64,000 bases of DNA from the NCBI GenBank assembly GCA_022605425.2, contig CM061254.1:496001-560000 (forward strand). The letters run 5' to 3'. The notes below the pieces were generated by a model. That model worked only from the letters and a program-made list of their open reading frames with translations. It was not told where the DNA came from and did no database searches. Numbering within the stretch: position 1 is the stretch's first letter; each line of letters starts with the position of its first letter. A program made the translations under genes and the position numbers. This DNA comes from Hamiltosporidium tvaerminnensis (taxonomy: Eukaryota > Microsporidia > Dubosqiidae). Below are positions 9,060 to 20,261 of the stretch, piece after piece.

Positions 9060-12000
9060 GTGTAAAATAGTTAAGGAAGGTTCACCCAAAAACCTTCTGC
9101 TCGGCAATGAATGTGTTAAACTGGTTTGAAGATCATTGTTTAGATTTTTGGTGGGAATAAACTCACACTGCATTTTCTGTTGTTCTTTGGGAGTTTGTAT
9201 GAGGAGGAGAGGGTCTAAGAAATGGCGAAACTTTTCTACGAATTTATTTTTGGTTTTATATGGAGCCTGTCGGCTCAATGGGGCCCAGAGACATCTACTC
9301 TAAGCCTACTGGTTAATTCTTGATAGTCGCGTTCTTTCCGCGTAAAGAGGACATACAATTAGCGTGGGAGAGTAATCTTAAGAAATTACAGGATTTGAGG
9401 CTTAAGAAGGCGGGCTATTCACCAAGTTAAGTACCTATCGGCCAATCTTCTGTAATCCCGAAATTTACCAGCTTAAAAGAAACAAATGCGGAGAAAATGA
9501 AATAAAATAAAAAGAATCACCAGATGTCAAAATAAAACTATAACCTAAGAACATGTAAAATAAGAGGCTTAACGGGGAAAACAGAAGAATTTTTGATGTA
9601 ATAAGCGAAACAAAAGTAAAATATCTCGCATTGATTGAAACCAAAAAGAAAGAACATGGTTGCGCAATCATCAAAAATTGTTTCCTTCTTATGTATTCTG
9701 GTGTTTCCCATAAATAAAGGCAAAATCTGAAGTTTGATTTTGGTTCACACAGATGAATTGAAGAACATATGGAGTGTAATTTCTTCAAAGAAAGACTAAT
9801 GAGTTTAAAAAGCAAATAAAAATTATTTGTTACAACCATGATAACAGTCTATGCACCGAATGAGAACGAATCTAAAGAGATTAAGAAGGGATTTTATTAT
9901 AACCTCCAAGCACAATCGATAAAATTTACATTGATTTTATGAGACTTGGAGACCTAAATGGCACAGTAGGTAGCAAAGCCGAAAATGCAGAAAGAGTAAT
10001 AGGCACATTCGGTAAGAATTCGGAAATCAAAACGGAAGTAAATTACTACAATTCTAAGTGGCGAAAGGCATGATTCTCACTACATAACTTTACCGCTATA
10101 GAGGTCAATAAATTTACCAGGGTGAACCTCAAGAATTTTAAAGTCTATAATCGATTATATACTCGTAAAAAGAAACGACTCGAGAAGATGCAGGAACTAT
10201 AGGATTATGGGAGTCTGTGAAACAAAGATCGATCACATTTGCTAGTTCTGAAAACAGATGCCACTACACAAAAAGACAGAACGAAAAAAACTGCAAAAAT
10301 AAGAAAAATCTCAAAGCAAAAATAAATATCTCGGAACGTAAAGTATAAGAGAATCAAACTCATTGCAAAGATCTTGCCAGTTTAAAAGTAAATTTTCTGA
10401 GAAAAAAAGCCTAAGCAGAAGACCTGGAAGAGGAATGGGATATATTCAAGACAACAATACTGAATATAGCAGAAGCGATCTTTGGGAAATTCAATTCTGG
10501 TAAAAAGTAAAGACGATAAGATGGTGGTCTGAACTCATAAAAACAGAAATTTAAGAAAAGAAGAGTAGATAGAAAGAATATTTAAAAAACAGATCGAAAG
10601 AATATTATCTGGATTAGAAAACCAACAAAGTAAAGTTAAAAACTTAGTCAGAGAAGCGAAAAAAGCGGGCTGGGAAGAGTTGGGAAGGTTTTTGGAAGAA
10701 AAATTTTCAACAAATCAAAAACTCATCTACAGGATCTTAAAAAAATAAGAAATACCAAGATTGTCCTTTAAAATTTTTTCTATGCAAACAAAAGAAACTT
10801 TTAGGGGATTACAAATAAATCATAACAAGATGGAGAGAATACTTTCACGAAATTTTAAATGTCGGCTCAAAAGATTGTAACTCGCGGAGTACAACAATGA
10901 TAATAATAGCTTGAAAATGATGAAAACGAAGAGGAAATATCCGAGACGGAATTTAAGAAAGCTTAGGAAAAATGAAAATCGGTAAAGCTCCAAGAAATGA
11001 GGCTATAGCTCTCGAGTTTTAAAAATATATGGGTAAAGAGGGGTAAAACAATTTTAACTGTGATAAGAGTCGCTTTGATGGAAGCCGTTATACCGAGAGA
11101 CTGAGAAGTAGCTGACATAGCTCCAATGCACAGGGAAGGGGGAGACAGAAGCGCCAGAATCAACAGGTAAAAGCCTTACTAAGTGTTCCAGGAAAAATAA
11201 CTCAATGATATTGACATAAGAGACAAGTTGAAAATCTCTTGGAAGAAGAGCAATGTGAGTTCCTAAACAACCGAGGCACACAGGATCTAATTTTTACAAT
11301 ATGGCAGGTAACAGAAATATTATCGAATTGGTAATGATATTCACATTTGGTTTATAGATCTAGAGAAAGCATTTATGGTGTGCAGTGGAATGAGCTTTGG
11401 CAAGTTTTACACAAGAGGTGTATGATATTCTTATCAAACAAATACAAGGCTTTTATAAGATCTGCCGAAACTATGTTAGAACCAGGAACTCATTTTCAGG
11501 GGAATATATCACATCATCCGGCGTAAGACAAAGAGACATACTCTGCCCCTGTTTACTTATCATTTTAATGATAATTTAATGGAGGAACGAAAAATCTAAA
11601 CTGAACAGTTTAAACTAGGAAATAGGTACACGACAGCAATTAGGTTAACTGTATTAGCATACGCCAAGGCTCTAGTCTTGCTTTTCAAGTCAGAACAAGA
11701 TTTGCAAGAAAATCTAGAAATTTAGAATGTAAAGCTAAGAAACGAAGGCTTGAAGATAAATAAAACCAAAACCGAAACAATGGTAATATTTAAAAAATAC
11801 ACAAACGACTTAATTAGATCGGAAAAGTTCCTTCAAAACAACTGAAAAGTTTCGATACCTTAGAACAACTCATAGTGCCATTGGAAGACTTGATAAAGAT
11901 CTTAACGCCAGAATAGGACAACCAGAAGACTGTATGCGGCAATTAATGAATTGTTTTTAGCCAAAAAAGAAATATCTACTTGACCTAAAATGGCTATATA

Positions 12001-12960
12001 CTCTTCAATTTATGCTCCTACTCTGACATATGGCTCCGAATCATAGACACTTTCCGTAAGCAGATGAAGCAGAATAAAGTCACAAGAAATGAGATTCTAG
12101 AGACTTATGTTAGGGAAAAATAGAAGAGTCCGGATCAGAAATCTGACAATCAGTCTGTGTCGTCAAACTGAATCATCATTGGAGAAAATTTCTAAGCAAA
12201 AATTGCGCTGGTTTGGGCATAAAAGCAGAATATAAAGGAAAGAACCCCTTTAACGAACAACGAAGCAAGATGCGGTGGCAAACGACTAGGCTGGAGACCA
12301 AGGCGGAAATGGTTTGACTCATTGAAATCAGCTTTACACCAAAGAGGAATAGACGCAGGAAATGCCAGACATTGACCAGAGACATAATACATTGGGGTTC
12401 TATTTTGCATTCTCAATACTGAGAGATACAAGAGAACTGGAATTAGTAAGTAAGTTTTAGATGGAACTGTATTCGCTTATTTCAGTTGAATTTGTAGATA
12501 ATTGCCATCCAAAAGCATAAAAACCAGATTTGCTCACTCGGGTTAGAAGAATTGGCGTTGAAAAGAACAAAAATAAAATCGTATAAAATCGAGAAAACCG
12601 GTAGCAGGTTATATATGTTGGTATGGCATTGCATTATCTAGGTAGATTCTCTATAAACCGCAATATATAACTTATCTAAAGGTCAATCAGGATCGGTGAG
12701 AGTAGTTTAATTGTGATTTTTGCAAGGTTAGGGAGCTTTAGATGGGGTTGACTTACGATCATATTCAAATCAACAGACATTAACAAACCCCTGGCGACTG
12801 CTTTACTCATTAATTAAGTTCTACATCATTTTAAGGTGAGAGACTTAAGAATTTGGGTATCGCAGAGTGTAGATGGATTGATGAGGTACAGGTTATCATG
12901 TTAAACCTAGAACTGCGTTAGTGGCATGAAAAAAAATTAACCCTTGCCACTTTTTTTGAG
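9060..12960 (+). mobile_element. Decayed APE-type non-LTR retrotransposon (LINE), near full length
   Basis: The plus strand carries, in order and broken by many stops and frameshifts, fragments of one polyprotein. An endonuclease region lies near 9545-10160: KIRGLTGKTEEF, ALIETKKKEHG, VYAPNENES, GDLNGTVGSKAENAE. A reverse transcriptase lies near 10970-11800: KIGKAPRNEAIALE, IAPMHREGGD, SVPGKIT, EQCEFLNNRGTQDLIF, FIDLEKAF, SSGVRQRDILCPCL. The catalytic YADD site has become YAKA near 11660, followed by GLKINKTKTETMV. A C-terminal segment near 12190-12400 contains IALVWA and RLGWRPRRKWFDSLKSAL. The EN-before-RT order and the tail resemble RTE/CR1-like arthropod endonuclease-reverse transcriptases, but the clade is not settled. 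Its two ends match the shorter copies at 4262, 27390, 33420, 35840 and 58820. It is not functional. Confidence 0.85.
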
Positions 12961-13967
12961 AAAAATGGTATAATATTACTTAAAGTTTATAGATTTCTGT
13001 AAAAAAATAAATTTATATTTTAATCCACAAAGTTTTAAGCAAATTTTATCATTGTTTCAACGCGTAAAAAAAATGTTCGTTGAAGTATAAAGCTGGCAAA
13101 AATATCTTTAAAAACGTACTGACTAACTGAAAATGTATAATTTAGTCCCGTATTATATTGATTATTTGTATTAAATTTTAACCGGAAAGATATAACACTA
13201 TCAATTTAATAAATATTCATGAGTGTAATTATTTTTTGATATTACGACAATAAAGGTTGAGTTACATATGTATTATCATATTTGATACATTTTATAACAA
13301 AACAATTAACTAAGCTAAGAACATATGTATAGATATTACGTGGAAAATTTACATTTGGATATAAACAAATCGAAAGTATTATCAAATATATCAAAAATCG
13401 TTTCATGTATCTATAAACATATTGATAAAAAAATTTTGTATTAAATATTTGAGGTAGAAATTTTATTTAAATATCACATTATACACTAGAAGCTATAAAT
13501 ATCACAGTAAAATTGAGTACTTTGAACATCTCAACGTATTAAAAGATTCTAAAGTTCATTCAAAGTCAAATTGTAGAATTTTCAATTTTTTAGAGAAATA
13601 TTTGATTTTTGTTTAGAATACAATGACATTTAATTCTAGATCAAAAAATACAACAAAATAACGGAGTAAAATGATTTAATATACATTCAAAATTGATAAA
13701 AATAGTGATATGCTAATAATATCTATAAAAATTCAGATCAGAGCATCTTTATGAACAAAATAATTATCAAAAGATTTAATTTTAAATTTAGAGACGAGAA
13801 AAAAATAAGAATCTATATGACCAAGAAAATAAAAAATTTTTCATTTTTTAGATTTGTTCCTGTAAGATAAACAAAGTGGTTTGATATTGGTTTGTATTAA
13901 ATGAATTATATGTAGTCTGACTCTTTTGTTATATTATTATTATTTTGATGAACAATTTTGAAATTTA
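12961..13967. other. AT-rich intergenic region upstream of CAC2
   Basis: About 1 kb of AT-rich sequence with no open frame of note, no tandem array and no tRNA. It presumably contains the 5' flank of the downstream gene, but only the CCC tract near the start is recognisable. Confidence 0.4.
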
Positions 13968-13970
13968 CCC
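13968..13970 (+). promoter_or_regulatory. CCC motif upstream of CAC2
   Basis: The CCC tract (taccctt) lies 9 nt before the ATG at 13980, the same arrangement as for the other intact core genes of this window. Confidence 0.5.
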
Positions 13971-13979
13971 TTCTTTTGA

Positions 13980-15533
13980 ATGAAAAACGTTGAAACAACA
14001 ACACATAACTTGTATTTTCACGATAATGCATCTATTTTTTCTATTGATGTTCATCATAAAGAAAATTTAATTGCAACATGTGGAAGCGATAAGGCAATAA
14101 GAATATGGAAGATGGAAATAAATTCAAAATTAAAACAAAATGAAGTTACTGTTGATGCACAGTGTCGAGCAAGCAATGAAATATCTATAAAACCAGAATT
14201 AGATAATTTTATTGAAGAAGAAATAAATTCGACGCCAAGTGATGAGAAAGAAGAATCAAGCAATGAAATATCTATAAAACCAGAATTAGATAATTTTATT
14301 GAAGAAGAAATAAATTCGACGCCAAGTGATGAGAAAGAAGAATCAAATAACGAAATATCTATAAAACCAGAATTAGATAATTTTATTGAAGAAGATAATA
14401 AAAATTCTCCGCCAAATGTGGAAATAAAGCAAGAACCGAACTCTTCCATGAATTTTTTACAATCCACTGGTTTTAAAATGAAATATTTTACTGCAGCAAA
14501 TTCTTCTTTAAGATTTGTCTATTCCAAAACACTTCTTAACCATTCTCGTAGTGTAAATTGTGTACGGTTTTCCATTTGTGGAAAATATTTAGCGAGTTGT
14601 TCTGATGGTGGTGAAATAGTTGTATATAGTATTTATGATAATGAGACAGTTATTGTGAGAGGCATTGATGGTGATGATGCCTATGATATTTGCTGGGGTA
14701 AAGATTATTTTTTTGTAGGATTTGGAAGTGGATTTGTCAGAATTTACAAAGTGAAACAAAATATTGTTTTTAATTCTCAAAATGTTAATTTAATTTTTGA
14801 AAAAACAGAAGATTCTGATAAAAGTCCCACTACAGATTCGAAAACAAACGAAGATGAAAATAAGAAAAATATTAAAAATAATAAACGTGTAAAAATTTTA
14901 CAAGAAAATCCATATTCTTTCAGTGTAACAGAAACATTTTCACAAAAAATTCATTCTGATTTAATTCAAGGCATTTCTTATAATTTGGAATTTTCTTTAT
15001 TTACAACTTTTAGTCGAGATAGATCCTGTAAAACATTTTTTTTTAATGAAAAAAAAATAAAAATGGTAGAAAAAATCGAAGGAATATTTTGTGGTGAACG
15101 AAGTAAATCTTTTTTTAGAAGAGGTTGTTACTCATCTGATGGTAAGTTTTTGTATTTATGTAGTGGATTAGTAAATTCTTCGGTATTTTCAAACGAATCA
15201 AAAAATATTCCAATAAATCCAACCCTTTCTCACATAGCAAATTTAGATGGTAAGAAAACAACCCATTGTATCTTTGTTTTACATTATCCGTTTAAATACA
15301 AATGCTTGTATGCTATCCTTGGTCCTTTCGATTCCGCAGTTACTAAAATTGTTTATTTAGAAGAAAAATTATTTGTAGTCACTAAAAAAAGTATTTATGT
15401 CTTTGAAAATCAAAATTTACTCTTCTGTGTTGCAAATATAGGCTTTCTACCCGTAACTGATGGTGTTTTCTGGAATAATTATTTTATAATTTCTAGTTTG
15501 GACGGATTTCTTTCAAGTATAAAAATTTCTTAA
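13980..15533 (+). CDS. CAC2: Chromatin assembly factor 1 subunit B (p60/Cac2-like WD40 protein)
   Basis: This 517-residue WD40 protein most likely corresponds to the histone H3-H4 chaperone subunit that works with the PCNA-bound large subunit at replication forks. WD-type segments are visible at about 15-46 (IATCGSDKAIRIWKME), 186-219 (VNCVRFSICGKYLASCSDGG), 230-257 (DAYDICW...VRIYKV) and 328-355 (QGISYN...SRDRSCKTFF). The segment KSFFRRGCYSSDGKFLYLC at about 376-395 and the C-terminal SSLDGFLSSIKI are hallmarks of p60/Cac2 (SFFRR..F.PDG; SS.DG.CS...F). A Lys/Asp/Glu-rich insert occurs at about 275-305. Between the first two WD repeats sits a tandem 29-residue acidic repeat not expected for the family. 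HIRA is the main alternative, but HIRA proteins are longer with an extra C-terminal domain. A GGTAAG string at 15140 is inside conserved coding and not an intron. Confidence 0.82.
   Translation: MKNVETTTHNLYFHDNASIFSIDVHHKENLIATCGSDKAIRIWKMEINSKLKQNEVTVDAQCRASNEISIKPELDNFIEEEINSTPSDEKEESSNEISIKPELDNFIEEEINSTPSDEKEESNNEISIKPELDNFIEEDNKNSPPNVEIKQEPNSSMNFLQSTGFKMKYFTAANSSLRFVYSKTLLNHSRSVNCVRFSICGKYLASCSDGGEIVVYSIYDNETVIVRGIDGDDAYDICWGKDYFFVGFGSGFVRIYKVKQNIVFNSQNVNLIFEKTEDSDKSPTTDSKTNEDENKKNIKNNKRVKILQENPYSFSVTETFSQKIHSDLIQGISYNLEFSLFTTFSRDRSCKTFFFNEKKIKMVEKIEGIFCGERSKSFFRRGCYSSDGKFLYLCSGLVNSSVFSNESKNIPINPTLSHIANLDGKKTTHCIFVLHYPFKYKCLYAILGPFDSAVTKIVYLEEKLFVVTKKSIYVFENQNLLFCVANIGFLPVTDGVFWNNYFIISSLDGFLSSIKIS
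14172..14430 (+). repeat. 87-bp in-frame coding repeat in CAC2, three units
   Basis: Units at 14172-14258, 14259-14345 and about 14346-14430 encode SNEISIKPELDNFIEEEINS-type acidic segments. The first two are nearly identical in DNA; the third diverges at its end (EDNKNSPPN). Length 87 bp keeps the reading frame. The insert lies in a loop between WD blades. Confidence 0.92.
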
Positions 15534-16785
15534 ACACTAATTTTTTTCAGATAAAATTAAAATCAATTTCAACTTTTACTATAAATGCCTTGTATTTCAG
15601 ATATCTTATTACGGTTAAAATAACCAAACCTTTATTTAAATAGCTTTTCTTATGAAATATTTAAATCATAAATATTTTTTGTCAATTATTACAATTTTTA
15701 AAATAGACTTTTTTCAGTTACCAAATTGTAGATAATACTTAGTTTAAATTTTTTAGTTTATAAATTATAATAATTGAAAAAAAATATTTTATAATTTAAA
15801 TCTATTATTTAAATTTAAAAGAATAACTCTATATATTTTCATAAGCTAAGAAGTAAAAATTATTTTATAAAAAATTTCAATTTTATACATTTCACAATTT
15901 CTAAGGTATTGTTATTTCTAGACTTTAAAATAATTACAAATATATTTAATTTTGTATCGTTAAAATAGATTAATTCTGATTGCTTTTAATTTTATTTCTA
16001 TATAAAGTCTTAAACAAAAGTTAGTATTAAATATTTTAGTATTTTTTTCAAATTACAATCTAATTAATCTTTGAAATCCTCTATTTGAATAAATATGAAA
16101 TATTTTTCTCTTAAATCCTCTATTTGAATAAATATGAAATATTTTACTCTTACATCCTCTATTTGAATAAATACTAGAACATTTACTTTTTTTGGAAAGT
16201 AAATACAAAAATTTTAATTTTTTTGTTCAAAAAATGAAAGAGGAGAATATATGAATATGAAATTATAAATTGAACCGAATAAAAAACTATTTCTTAATAA
16301 ATTTTATACATTGAGAATTTCTAATGAATATCAATATTAGAAAATAATCTACAGAATATTAGAAAATACTTAAGAGTTAATATTTTATTTAAAATATAAA
16401 ATAAATATAAAACATTTAGAAATACTTATTTGAGCGGTTTTTTTTATTTAAAATAATAATAGATTTGTTAGTAAATTTAATAGATAGTTATGAATTATAA
16501 TTTAGAAAGAATTCAAAGATTTAAAAGAATTGTAAATACAAATTAAAAAATTAGAAAAAATTAAAAAATTAGAAAATTAAAAAATTAAAAAATTAAAAAA
16601 TTAAAAAATTAGAAAATTAAAAAATTAAAAAATTAAAAAATTAGAAAATTAGAAAATTAAAAAATTAAAAAATTAAAAAATTAAAAAATTAAAAAATTAG
16701 AAAATTAAAAAATTAGAAAATTAAAAAATTAAAAAATTAAAAAATTAAAATCTTTATTATAAACATTTTTTTTTTCAATTTATCT
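15534..16785. other. AT-rich intergenic region with two simple arrays
   Basis: A 39-bp unit (atcctctatttgaataaata...) occurs three times with starts at 16076, 16115 and 16154. From about 16539 to 16750 the sequence is a run of ~10-bp units (aaattaaaaa with aaattagaaa variants), over 20 in number. No gene is seen. Confidence 0.8.
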
Positions 16786-16977
16786 TTATATTTTTTTCTT
16801 TTTTGATGAAAATGTAGAATTCTCTTTATTGCTATTACTTCTTATTCCTTTGAATTCAAATACATTTTTTGTACAAAACCATGATGTAAATGATTCTTCT
16901 ATTTCTACAAATTCTTTTTTAACAGCTTTTTGCATAAATTTTAAACCTCTTAAGTTTTTGCTAAGTTCTGTTGGCAT
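16786..16977 (-). CDS. Small MPP6-like nuclear exosome cofactor (63 aa), tentative
   Basis: The 63-residue frame starts MPTELSKNLRGLKFMQK. LSK-L--(M/L)KFM(Q/K) near the N-terminus is the signature of M-phase phosphoprotein 6 / Mpp6, the small RNA-binding cofactor that links the nuclear exosome to Mtr4. A following IEESFTSW segment and a basic tail (SSKKKKI) also fit a small disordered nuclear protein. It is much shorter than human (~160) or yeast (~186) Mpp6, as is usual for microsporidian proteins. A CCC tract sits 12 nt upstream of the ATG, supporting a real gene. The opposite-strand frame at 16829-17065 lacks any motif and looks like a shadow. The call rests on one short motif. Confidence 0.5.
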   Translation of the reverse strand: MPTELSKNLRGLKFMQKAVKKEFVEIEESFTSWFCTKNVFEFKGIRSNSNKENSTFSSKKKKI

Positions 16978-16989
16978 TTATAAAAATTT

Positions 16990-16992
16990 GGG
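16990..16992 (-). promoter_or_regulatory. CCC motif upstream of the MPP6-like gene
   Basis: CCC on the minus strand (aacccaaa) lies 12 nt before the ATG at 16977, matching the spacing in UBA3. Confidence 0.4.
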
Positions 16993-17022
16993 TTACTTTT
17001 TAAGAAAATATTTAATGCTGAA

Positions 17023-17255
17023 TTATTTTCTTTGTATTTGTTCGTTTATATTAATTTTTTTTTGAATTATTTGATTCGTATTTTGTATTAATTTAATTTT
17101 CATATTTTGAGTCAATGCGTTGATTTCGGTCTTTATAGCCTTAATTAGGGGTAAAAAATTGTTGTTTTCGTTGGTCAAATCTTCTTTTTCAGTAATGTTT
17201 ATATTAAGGTCGATGTAAATTGTTAAGGATTTTGAAAAATGGGATGGAACAAATA
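17023..17255 (-). CDS. Unrecognised small frame without ATG
   Basis: A minus-strand frame of about 75 codons reads LLFVPSHFSKSLTIYIDLN, then an Asn/Glu-rich coiled-coil-like segment with LIKAIKTEINALTQNMK, and ends IQRK at stop 17023-17025. It has no ATG in frame; a stop precedes it. The composition looks coding and the start could come from a spliced upstream exon, but no GTAAGT exon was found. I do not recognise it. Confidence 0.22.
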
Positions 17256-17260
17256 ATAAA

Positions 17261-20200
17261 TTTTATAGAAATATTTAGAGTATCGAGGCATTTAGTAATT
17301 CTGAGAATTAAATTAGCAATTTGTGAGAATTTGTATATTCTGATCCGTTAGAAACACTTTCTTTTCGAATATTCGTTAAAATTATATTTCAAATTATTTA
17401 AAACAAATTGGTTTCTTCATTTTATTCTTAGGAAGATAACTAACATTTAAAAAAGAAAGAAAAGAAAATTTTGCTTTCCTACTCAATAAACAAAAAAATG
17501 AAAGCAAATCTTAAGTCGTTGAAGGGCAAAAAGTGTCAGCGAAAAATCTATTGGATTTTAATTGACTATCAAAAATTGTAGCAGGTGCACTTTGCTAAAA
17601 GCTCTCAATTTATTGAAGTGGCCAAAAAAATGTGGGGTATTAATATTGACCGAGCAATGTAATTATGCATCCTATATTTTTTAAAATTTTAAATTTTTTA
17701 CTTTTTTAGGTTATTATTCATAAAACCTAAGATAATCAGATTAATTGTTACATGTATATGTAATAAGAATATGGGGCACTCAGATATTCTTTTAACACCA
17801 TAATAAATTCTTTCTTGCTAGTTCTTTACTCAAATCAGCAGTAGATATAAACTAATTAATTTCATCGATCAAAATAAATATTTAGATTCTCTTTTGAATT
17901 CCTAAAAATTTTATCTGAAAATATTAAAACACTAAATAAATTTAATCAGTAAACAAAAAAGTGATATCAACAGGATAAAAACTGTTTTATATTTTATCAT
18001 ACAAAGGTGTGATAAAAATATCAACAAAACTATAAAGTCAGTTTTGGATTTATTCCCAAAATCAAGATGAATGGTTTTCAAAGTATATCACGGTTTTTAA
18101 CGTTTTAAATTACAATTTAAATTTAAATTTTTATTGAACATTTAGTTGGAAAATAGATATAAATAAAAATCATTAGTTCTTTGCAAAAAAAAGTGTTAAA
18201 ATTTATAAAAAAAGAAACTTTGGGCGTGGAATCGTTACCGTACGCAATAGATTTTGCGCATTTTCTTTTCGTTCAAAATAATCTCGAATTAGCTATGGAA
18301 TCTATTTCAAACTATCTACGATGTGGAATTTCAACAAAATATGAATTAAAATTTATGGCTTTCCGCAAAATTCAGATGGTAAAAATCATGAGATCGCATT
18401 TAAAACATTTCAAATAAATATATTAAAAGAGAAAAGCTAATAAGTTCGATTGTTGATATATCTACGATTTATAAGTTAGGTTTTTCAAAGAAAACCAATA
18501 TAATCATAAAAAATAAATTCTTGAAATATTTTTTAATCTATTTTTTTGAACTATTTAAAGTTACAAAGAAATTAATGAAGATTCCGACCGTTCTGGGTTT
18601 GATCAAATGTTCTTATCTCTCAATTAATGATATCACTGGTGGGGTATCAAAAGAAATACCTGATCAATTTCAAGAATACTTTCAAACTTGTAGAATTTTA
18701 CAACTTATCTAGTATTTGTAAAAATATTTTCAGAAAACGTGATTTGTGACCTAACAATAAATAATGACATAATGGTCAACGAATTCAAAATATGATTTGA
18801 TTTAACAAAATCAAATGCATTTGTTGGATGCTATACTCATTTTTTAATTAAAAAAAAATCCGAAATACATGAAGCTAAAGGTATCAACAAACTAAGCTAT
18901 AAAACAACAATTAATGTTTATCGTATTATGTTTTGATTATTTTGATTTTAGAAAATACCGAAATGAGACTTTCATTCCTGAATGAATCATTTTTTTTTAG
19001 AAAATTTCAGAGAAATTTTGAATTTGAATATTTTTATACATTGAAAAATACGAAAGATATAGTTTATATGTTTATATATTATTTTGACGAGATTCTAAAA
19101 GATTTGAGTTTAATTATAAATGGTTTAGGAATCTCAATTATAATAAAAAGATAGTAAGATCTTTCTTTAACCTAGCAGTCGTATTAGATCAAGATTGTAT
19201 TTGATATAATTTACGGAAGACAAAAATTGTAGATATTTTGAAATTCTTAATGTCAAAAGCTACAATTTGAAAATAAGATATTTTAACAGTGAAAAAATCA
19301 TATACCGGGTGAAATATTTGGTATTAATTCTTTTCTAGGCACTTTGATTTTTTATTCAAAATATAATTGTGATTATTAAATGCCTTGTAAGTATTTGAAA
19401 AAAATTAAATAGATTTATCATGATATATCTTAACAGTTAATTTTATACTTTTTATACTGTTTTTTAAGTATTAAAAAAAAGAAATCAAATGGTTTACTTA
19501 ATAAGACTGTGAATATACTGGTAAAAATTTAAATAAATTACTTTTTAGCATTAGCAATATTTTTAGGAACTGAAATTGGTTTAAATATCGAATGCTACAA
19601 CAAACAGCTGAAGAACTCTTTGAAATTTCCCGAAAACGTAAACTTTAATTTATTATTTCAGAAGATACTAAATTAGGAATTAGTTTTAATAAATATAAAA
19701 AAAGAAAAAAAACAAAATCGATTTTAATTTACATATAATTGAACAATAAAAAAAAATCAGAATTAAAGATGCATGATATGAAACCAAAGTTATTTAATAA
19801 ATAGAAAAAAAAATTTGAAAAAAAAGAATGGGACCGAGATATACTGCAGTGATATAAAAAAACTTTTACAAATTAAAAACGTAATATTAAAAATATAATT
19901 TTATGAATTATTTTAATATATATTAAACCGAGAACATTGTGTCTGTGCTAAGAATTCTTCACTTCAAAATTTAATGATAACAAATTTTATATAAACTGCA
20001 TATATTAAACCATATAAGGAAGAAACGATTAAATTGGGAGTAAACGGGTTTTAATATGTATATCTTTAGCTAAAATTTCTCTTTCAACCGATGACATGTG
20101 GTCAAATCGAAAGTAGAACAAAAAATTGGTATTAAAATCAAATAAAATGTGCTATCTTTAGAGATTTAATAAAATAGTTTGGTTTTATAATTGTCAATAA

Positions 20201-20261
20201 GGTTTCTTTTTTTTCATATTAATAAATAATTTATATTATATGTTTTTTTAAACTTAACTAC
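17261..20261. other. 3-kb AT-rich region with only decayed frames
   Basis: Open stretches at 18181-18417, 18521-18712 and 18933-19154 (+) lie in three different frames, have no recognisable domain and are separated by stops. They could be remnants of one dead gene. No tRNA or tandem array was seen. Confidence 0.4.

Noticed and set aside
15138-15145. GGTAAG inside CAC2 as a 5' splice site
   Set aside because: The sequence encodes the conserved SSDGKFLYLC block and the frame stays open and conserved on both sides.
16829-17065. Plus-strand 78-codon frame opposite the MPP6-like gene
   Set aside because: No motif and no CCC tract; the opposite frame has both.
17490-17660. Possible helix-turn-helix of a pogo/Tigger-like transposase (MKANLKSLKGKKCQRKIYWI)
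   Set aside because: The match is too weak, a stop follows within 30 codons, and no DDE motif is found downstream.
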